38,314 nt of DNA from Lysinibacillus parviboronicapiens (GTDB lineage: Bacteria > Bacillota > Bacilli > Bacillales_A > Planococcaceae). A model generated the notes under the pieces. That model did not search any database and was not told where the DNA came from. It saw only the letters and a program-made list of their open reading frames with translations. The DNA is taken from the NCBI RefSeq assembly GCF_003049575.1, contig NZ_PYWI01000035.1:1-38314 (forward strand). Reading direction: 5' to 3'. The position numbers and the translations under genes are program-made. This document shows positions 33,694-38,314 of the stretch, one piece after another; the first letter of the stretch is position 1, and every line of letters begins with the position of its first letter.

Positions 33694-35580
33694 ATGACTG
33701 AATCAAAAGAGATAAATTGGAGTGAGGATATTGAAACCAATTTGTTTTATAATCAAAAAACTCCTACTTTAGATTTGAACTTTTCTATTACAGAAAACGT
33801 TAACTTCAATAATGATTTTTGGGATTTTTCTGAATTCAACAAACTCCATAATGGAGATCGAAATAAATATCGGTTTAACTTTTCTGTAATAAATCATCAA
33901 AAATATAAGCTATATTTAAAAAATATGGTGTTAAGAGAACTATTCGTTAAAAGAAATCGTTTCACTACCACGTACACAGCATTTAGATGTTGCGTGAATT
34001 TTATACAATATCTAGAATCCACTCATATTTATTTACCGATTGGTATAAGACCAAGTACTATAATCGTTTTTTTTGAAAATCGGAATATTCAACAAAATAC
34101 TAAACAGCATGAATTGATAAGCATCAAAAAGTTTTTACAAGAAATTGAAATTGATAATAAGGATTTTCCAATTACTAATTTTTATAAATTATTTAGTTCC
34201 GCTAATAAAAAAAGCATTCGCACCGAATTGGAGAACGGCAAAACTAACAATATCCCTCGTAATTTGTTTAATAAAATTATTCAAGTTGCCTTAAAACAAA
34301 TCGACAATAAAGAAATAGATGTGCTGGATAGAATGATTTCGTGCTTTATACTGATTCTATCTCAAGTGGGAATGAGAATAGGAGAAGCAAGTTTATTAGA
34401 AATCGATAAAATAAAAGAGATTGAAATTCTAAGCGGAAAAAAGAAGTCATATATTATGGAGTTCTTAACTTACAAGACTACCCATCAAAGTAATGGCAGA
34501 CTGACTGAAACAGTAATGACCGATATTGCATTAAAAGCATATAATACACTCCAAGAATTAGGTAGAGAAAGACGTGGTCGAAATAGCAGAGCATTATTTC
34601 CAAACTCCAAAGGGGGTTTTTTATCTTCAAAATCGCTGGCCCAACATATCCAAAGATTCTTCTATAAGAATCAGAAGGACCTTGCTATTAATTCTTTAAG
34701 TAGTAGTGAACTTAAACTCCTTGAATATTTTGAACCTACTTTAGAAAAATATGAGTATTTTAGAAAATTAGGTTTTCGAAAGACAGATGCTGAAACTAAG
34801 ATATTTTACGCCACCTCCCACCAGTTTCGTGTTGCGGTCTGTAATGAGTTTAAGCGATTCGGAGTAACTCTACAATGGATTAAAGAGCATATGAATCATT
34901 TAACCGAAGAAATGACTAAGCATTATTTTAGAAGCGATGAAAACGAAATCAACCTACTTAAAGATACTCTATTAAAGAGGTCTTCAAAAACTGCTGGGAA
35001 ATTAACACTTGTTCCAAGCGAAATCGATGATATTAAAATTAGAGTAGAACTTGAAGATGAACAATTTATAGCAGCCTATAAAGAAATCAATAAATTTCTA
35101 AACAATAGAAGTCTGAATATTTTCAAAAATTTAGATGAAATTCTTGAAAATTTCAAAGACTACCCTCTTCGAGAAAGCGAATTAGGACTTTGTACAAAAG
35201 CTTTGGGAAAATTGTGCGCTAGACAAGAAAGATTAACTACATTAGAGAATTGGTACTATTTAAAGCCTCAAATAGCGTCGGCATCTCAATTCGATTTAAC
35301 TTATCGTAGATTTATTGATAAAGTAAAAATAATTGAACATAATAAAAAGATTAAAGATCAAGATAATAGATACTTGTTACAATACAATTTAGAAAAAAAA
35401 TCGCTAAAATCATTTTTACATAATAAAGTATTACCAGAATTACAATTGATAGAGACTAAAATACTTAAAAATGGTAAGAAATCTTTAGAAAAGGAAAACC
35501 CTAACCTAAAATCCTTACTTATGGATATCGAAAAAATAAAAAAGGACTGTGAAAATTGGATAATAAGATTAAACCTCTAG
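33694..35580 (+). CDS. Large tyrosine recombinase, Tn554 TnpB-like
   Basis: A 628-residue tyrosine recombinase. An N-terminal SAM-like DNA-binding region (about 70-170) precedes the catalytic domain (about 190-425). The active site can be read: R228 in QVGMRIGEAS, K261 in TYKTTHQSNG, H376 and R379 in SHQFR, H402 in MNHLTEEMT and the nucleophile Y411 in KHYF. The H402 to Y411 spacing of nine is standard. A C-terminal extension of about 200 charged helical residues follows, which is unusual for phage integrases but present in Tn554 TnpB (about 630 residues). GAGAGG precedes the ATG. It overlaps the TnpC-like gene by 25 bases. TnpA, the partner recombinase of Tn554, is absent from the window. 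Confidence 0.85.
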   Translation: MTESKEINWSEDIETNLFYNQKTPTLDLNFSITENVNFNNDFWDFSEFNKLHNGDRNKYRFNFSVINHQKYKLYLKNMVLRELFVKRNRFTTTYTAFRCCVNFIQYLESTHIYLPIGIRPSTIIVFFENRNIQQNTKQHELISIKKFLQEIEIDNKDFPITNFYKLFSSANKKSIRTELENGKTNNIPRNLFNKIIQVALKQIDNKEIDVLDRMISCFILILSQVGMRIGEASLLEIDKIKEIEILSGKKKSYIMEFLTYKTTHQSNGRLTETVMTDIALKAYNTLQELGRERRGRNSRALFPNSKGGFLSSKSLAQHIQRFFYKNQKDLAINSLSSSELKLLEYFEPTLEKYEYFRKLGFRKTDAETKIFYATSHQFRVAVCNEFKRFGVTLQWIKEHMNHLTEEMTKHYFRSDENEINLLKDTLLKRSSKTAGKLTLVPSEIDDIKIRVELEDEQFIAAYKEINKFLNNRSLNIFKNLDEILENFKDYPLRESELGLCTKALGKLCARQERLTTLENWYYLKPQIASASQFDLTYRRFIDKVKIIEHNKKIKDQDNRYLLQYNLEKKSLKSFLHNKVLPELQLIETKILKNGKKSLEKENPNLKSLLMDIEKIKKDCENWIIRLNL

Positions 35581-36113
35581 TTGAATCGCATTTAGAACAA
35601 TATAATATAAATCCTTCTTTCAGCCAATTGAGTGATATTGTTCAAAATCAATTGATTGAAATAGAGAATTTTTTTCAAGATTATATAAACGAACAAATTA
35701 AACTTGCACAACTACTTAAAAACCAAAAAATTAACCTTGCAAAAGTATGTATTTCTACAACTATTTCAAGAAGCTCTGTATATAATAGTCCTAACGTTTT
35801 AAAAAAGTATATAAACGAACGCATCAACGACATTGAAGAAAAAGATTTTTTGGGTTTAAACAAAACCAAAAAAAACACCAAGGATTATGAGTTATTAAGA
35901 AAATATATAGAGCATTTAAAAATCCAAATGATCGAAAATGATATATTTGAACTAAAAATCCAAGAGCTTGAAAAAGAAATCAAAGATTTAAATCATATAA
36001 ATAAACAGTATGCTCTTGAAAATTCTAGGTTGCACACTGAAAATGAAAATCTCAAAGTCCAATTAGTAAATAAACAAAGTAATGTTATTAATTTCAATAA
36101 TTACTCACAATAA
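35556..36113 (+). CDS. TnpC-like coiled-coil accessory protein
   Basis: A 185-residue basic protein. The middle (about 58-95) holds KVCISTTISRSSVYNSPNVLKKYI, whose SRSSVYNSP word matches the helix-turn-helix signature of TnpC/DUF6262 proteins (SxxTLYNNP). The C-terminal part (about 120-170) is a strong coiled coil (IQELEKEIKDLNHINKQYALE and on). TnpC of Tn554 binds DNA and helps choose orientation of insertion. The start is TTG at 35556 with AAAGGA upstream, inside the recombinase gene. The first ATG is far within the coiled coil. Confidence 0.7.
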   Translation: MDNKIKPLVESHLEQYNINPSFSQLSDIVQNQLIEIENFFQDYINEQIKLAQLLKNQKINLAKVCISTTISRSSVYNSPNVLKKYINERINDIEEKDFLGLNKTKKNTKDYELLRKYIEHLKIQMIENDIFELKIQELEKEIKDLNHINKQYALENSRLHTENENLKVQLVNKQSNVINFNNYSQ

Positions 36114-36504
36114 AAAAATTTTTACAAAAAATATTGAAGCGAGCAATCCCTTATTGGAAATGCTCGCAAGCTCTTATTATTTACATATTTGTTCCTTAAG
36201 CCTATTAAAGCTTTTTGTTTCTTAATTTTTGTTACATGGCAATTTGTCCTTAAAGGTATAGTAATAAAGTCACATTTTGTAGAGTTCTTTAAATTAATTC
36301 AATCATTTTCAGTATCTTCACACCTCACCTAGTTTTTCAAGTGTATTATCTATCTAATATGATAAATAATTACAAAAATTCGAGCGAAATTGCTTGAATT
36401 TAATACTTCAATCAAAATATTTATGGTAAGTTACTGGCTCAATGACCAATTGTTTAGATAAAAAAGCAGATTGAAAAAGTTCATTCCAAATATGCTTTAA
36501 TTTA
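36114..36504. other. Non-coding gap between TnpC-like and DGQHR genes
   Basis: AT-rich 390 bases with converging genes on both sides. GCGAGCA (36139-36145) and TGCTCGC (36161-36167) form a hairpin 26 bases after the TnpC-like stop, a weak terminator with TCTTATTATTT after it. ACCTCACCTAGT at 36322-36333 is an exact copy of a 12-mer found at the XRE ribosome site (37619). No gene is seen. Confidence 0.5.
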
Positions 36505-37500
36505 TTAACTCTTTAAACAGTTTAATATATCATTCGCTAAAATTTTTGCCCCCGCTGCACCTTTTAAATACTTCAAATCTCCAGTAGATAGCCAATCGAT
36601 CTCTTTTAAGTTCAATAGAATCTTAGCAATTTTAACTGAATCTGGCTGTTGTGATTTCGCTAAATAATTTTCATTAATAATCTTATTCCCTGCTATGGCA
36701 AGTGCGTTTAAACACGTTATATGTGTCATTCTATAAAGTTTGTTATCTTCCCATTCATCAGGAAACAACTCTCTAATTGTATTAAAGAAGAACAAACATA
36801 AATTAAGTTTCTTCTCCTTAGACAATTTCTCTAATTCGGACTTTTTCGTTAGAAACTTGACTATATTATATAAGTTTTGTAAAGTAATATTCTTTTCCTT
36901 ACTACGCTTGCCAGTAAGTGTACCTTTATTAAAAAATGGACTTTCTGGTTTTAAAATTAGATTGGTCGCCACCCAACTAACATCATCATTATCACGATTT
37001 AAATAACGGCTTAAAGATGTTCCAATACCCTTTGCCTTAGTATTAATTACGTCAAATAGTTTAATTTCTTCATCATCGTCTAAATAGTGAAATGCTAGAA
37101 AAGGCACATTTAGTGTACTATCGGTTTCATAAATATATTCTTTAATTCCTCCTAAACGATGTTGGCCATCCATTAATGTGGCCTTCTTCTTGCAAATCAA
37201 TCTCCCTAAATTAGGCCGCTGTCTATCATAAGCATGAAATTCCCAATTTCCAGCTGCATTTAATAATATTGGTGTATATAAAGAATCTTCCCCTCGGGAT
37301 AAATAATTTGCAAAATCCTGACAACGTTTTTTATTTATCGGACGTTGATAACCTTTTCCCGAAGGATCATTGTATAACTTCGAATATGAAAAATTTACTG
37401 CTACTTGAGAAGAAACAAACCCTTGATAGGCTACCCTGCCACGCATTTTAGATTGAATAACATTCTCTATAGCTATATTAGATGGCAAATTATTACTCAT
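36505..37500 (-). CDS. DGQHR-domain protein (DndB-like)
   Basis: A 331-residue protein of the DGQHR superfamily, named after the motif seen here in KATLMDGQHRLGGIKEY (about residues 108-124). The N-terminal half also has the family words YQRPINKKRCQDFANYL and PILLNAAGNWEF; after the motif come FDVINTKAKGIGTSLSRYL and a helical C-terminus. DndB, the best known member, regulates DNA phosphorothioation and sits with dndCDE. Those genes are not in the window, so this is a solo member and its role is open. AAAGGAG precedes the ATG at 37500. It diverges from the XRE gene, with which it shares a 150-base control region. Confidence 0.85.
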   Translation of the reverse strand: MSNNLPSNIAIENVIQSKMRGRVAYQGFVSSQVAVNFSYSKLYNDPSGKGYQRPINKKRCQDFANYLSRGEDSLYTPILLNAAGNWEFHAYDRQRPNLGRLICKKKATLMDGQHRLGGIKEYIYETDSTLNVPFLAFHYLDDDEEIKLFDVINTKAKGIGTSLSRYLNRDNDDVSWVATNLILKPESPFFNKGTLTGKRSKEKNITLQNLYNIVKFLTKKSELEKLSKEKKLNLCLFFFNTIRELFPDEWEDNKLYRMTHITCLNALAIAGNKIINENYLAKSQQPDSVKIAKILLNLKEIDWLSTGDLKYLKGAAGAKILANDILNCLKS

Positions 37501-37568
37501 TAAAATTCTCCTTTTATCAACTTTGAAATCATTTTAATACTAAAAGATAGTACAAATCAACTAAAATA

Positions 37569-37580
37569 AACTTTAAAGTT
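37569..37580. promoter_or_regulatory. Palindrome in the DGQHR/XRE divergent promoter
   Basis: AACTTTAAAGTT is a perfect 12-base palindrome in the middle of the 151-base gap between the two divergent genes. It is a natural candidate operator for the XRE protein. Confidence 0.5.
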
Positions 37581-37618
37581 ATTTTTTTTATATTTTGTTA
37601 GTATGTAATATCTATTTG

Positions 37619-37643
37619 ACCTCACCTAGTCTAAAAGTGAGGT
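37619..37643 (+). promoter_or_regulatory. Hairpin covering the XRE ribosome site
   Basis: ACCTCAC (37619-37625) pairs perfectly with GTGAGGT (37637-37643), and the 3' arm contains the GAGGTG ribosome site of the XRE gene, 8 bases before its ATG. As RNA this would hide the ribosome site; as DNA it is a 7-11-7 operator. The 5' arm belongs to a 12-mer repeated at 36322-36333. Confidence 0.6.
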
Positions 37644-37651
37644 GATTTAAT

Positions 37652-37996
37652 ATGGATTTAACAAAACGAGTAGGAATTAATATACGTACTATAAGAAAAT
37701 CTCAAAATTTGACGATTGATGAATTGGCAGAAAAATGTGATTTTCAGTCTCCATATTTATCAGATGTAGAGCGTGGTGAAAGGAATATTACGTTACAGAC
37801 TTTGACAAAAATATTAGATGCCTTACAAGTTGAACCAGGTAGTGTCCTAATCCCTGAAAGCAAATCAAGTGAAGACCAAGGGAATATCAGAGAGGAACTT
37901 TTAAAAATATTATTTAATACTCTTGAAGATAAAGATGAGAATGATATACGAATGTTGTTAAATATCTCGAATGAAATCTTTGGGCGCTTCAAATAG
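37652..37996 (+). CDS. XRE-family (Cro/CI-type) regulator
   Basis: A 114-residue DNA-binding protein. The helix-turn-helix covers about residues 7-62: VGINIRTIRKSQNLTIDELAEK, then the recognition part SPYLSDVERGERNITLQTL. A short C-terminal tail (70-114) is rich in Glu and Asp and may make a dimer. Small XRE proteins next to divergent genes usually control themselves and the neighbour, here the DGQHR gene. GTGAGGTG lies upstream of the ATG. Confidence 0.9.
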   Translation: MDLTKRVGINIRTIRKSQNLTIDELAEKCDFQSPYLSDVERGERNITLQTLTKILDALQVEPGSVLIPESKSSEDQGNIREELLKILFNTLEDKDENDIRMLLNISNEIFGRFK

Positions 37997-38192
37997 AACC
38001 TAACCACATGTGTGGTGAGTTGAATAATTCATAGTAATATTTATTATTATTAAAACGATTTTTGTTAAGAAAAACGAAATTTAACCATAAAAATGCAAAA
38101 GCATCAGTTGGTTTAGAATTAAGTTTGATTATAAATCACTCTAAATACCTGATTTTACTGTATATAAAAAGCTATCGTTTTTAATAATGCAA
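37997..38192. other. AT-rich tail between XRE gene and IS element
   Basis: Contains ACCACA-TG-TGTGGT at 38003-38016, a short perfect hairpin 7 bases past the XRE stop, without a T run. The rest is AT-rich and shows no gene. Confidence 0.4.
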
Positions 38193-38314
38193 TGACCTAA
38201 AAATATGAGACAAATAAAAACACCTTTCGTTGAAAAACGGGTATTGAATACCAAACAATCAACGTGGAGGTGTTTTTTCTATGGGTACAAGAGTAAGTTA
38301 TCCAATTGAGATAA
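38193..38314 (+). mobile_element. Left end of an IS3-family-like insertion sequence
   Basis: TGACCTAAAAATATGAGACA begins about 88 bases before a short coding start with GTGGAGGTG as ribosome site, a layout common to IS3-family elements with TG-starting inverted repeats. AACGGGTATTGAATACC inside the leader forms a small hairpin. The element runs off the window, so its right end and target duplication cannot be seen. Confidence 0.55.
38281..38314 (+). CDS. Start of IS3-type transposase orfA (partial)
   Basis: The first 11 residues MGTRVSYPIEI are those of IS3-family orfA proteins (IS150-like helix-turn-helix subunit) seen in Bacillales, which bind the element ends. GGAGGTG lies 9 bases before the ATG. 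Only the N-terminus is in the window, so the call relies on this short match and on the IS-like leader. Confidence 0.6.
   Translation, partial: MGTRVSYPIEI

Larger units (their letters stand above)
33664..38192 (+). mobile_element. Possible Tn554-like or integrase-borne element (bounds uncertain)
   Basis: The left bound is inferred from the abrupt loss of hydrolase sequence. The element would include the large tyrosine recombinase, the TnpC-like protein and perhaps the DGQHR and XRE genes as cargo. I found no flanking direct or inverted repeats. The right bound given is only where the next insertion sequence seems to start; the element could end earlier or lie on both sides of it. Confidence 0.4.

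Overview
The window reads as chromosome of a low-GC, Gram-positive, Bacillales-type bacterium, most likely Lysinibacillus or a close relative. This is inferred from strong AGGAGG-type ribosome sites, an S-layer-anchored (SLH) haem protein, sortase B, a LytTR/DUF3021 module and an Mga-type regulator. Almost everything up to 32 kb is coded on the minus strand.

Region 1 (1-2.1 kb): a GalE-like sugar epimerase/dehydratase and a cytoplasmic YceI-family protein, each followed by its own terminator. The YceI gene has a perfect 8-2-8 inverted repeat in its leader that looks like a MarR/MhqR-type operator. Region 2 (2.2-9.5 kb): an isd-like haem-iron operon, read isdC (NEAT, NPQTS sorting signal), SLH-NEAT protein, membrane NEAT protein, isdE, isdF, ATPase, srtB. 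It starts at a promoter with a Fur-like box and ends at a terminator. Cell-wall and S-layer NEAT proteins would bind haem and pass it to the IsdE/permease/ATPase importer, with SrtB anchoring IsdC. No haem-degrading oxygenase is visible here. Region 3 (9.6-14.5 kb): a MntP/YtaF-type membrane protein, an orphan 48-codon frame, a PAS/HD-GYP phosphodiesterase with a perfect-match cre box upstream, an Mga-type regulator, and about 0.9 kb of mostly empty DNA.

Region 4 (14.6-17.9 kb): an operon of LytTR regulator, DUF3021 membrane protein (whose full frame seems to start at ATA), ABC ATPase and ABC-2 permease, preceded by a 2TM-domain protein. Region 5 (18-33 kb): a compact hybrid PKS-NRPS cluster. 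It holds one PKS module (KS-AT-DH-KR-ACP), a two-module NRPS (C-A-T-Cy-A-T), a type II thioesterase, an NAD-dependent epimerase/reductase and, divergently, an Sfp-type phosphopantetheinyl transferase. The adenylation pockets read as ornithine-like and cysteine, and the second module has an intact cyclization domain, so an enoyl-acyl-Orn-thiazoline product is predicted. No loading module and no integral thioesterase are present.

Region 6 (33-38.3 kb): accessory DNA. A frameshifted RHS/YD-repeat remnant and the 3' end of an alpha/beta hydrolase abut a large tyrosine recombinase overlapping a TnpC-like coiled-coil protein (Tn554-like logic without TnpA). Next come a DGQHR-domain (DndB-like) protein divergent from a small XRE regulator, and the left end of an apparent IS3-family element running off the window. 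This last segment is the least explained part. The DGQHR/XRE pair and the PKS-NRPS cluster are the best candidates for new biology.
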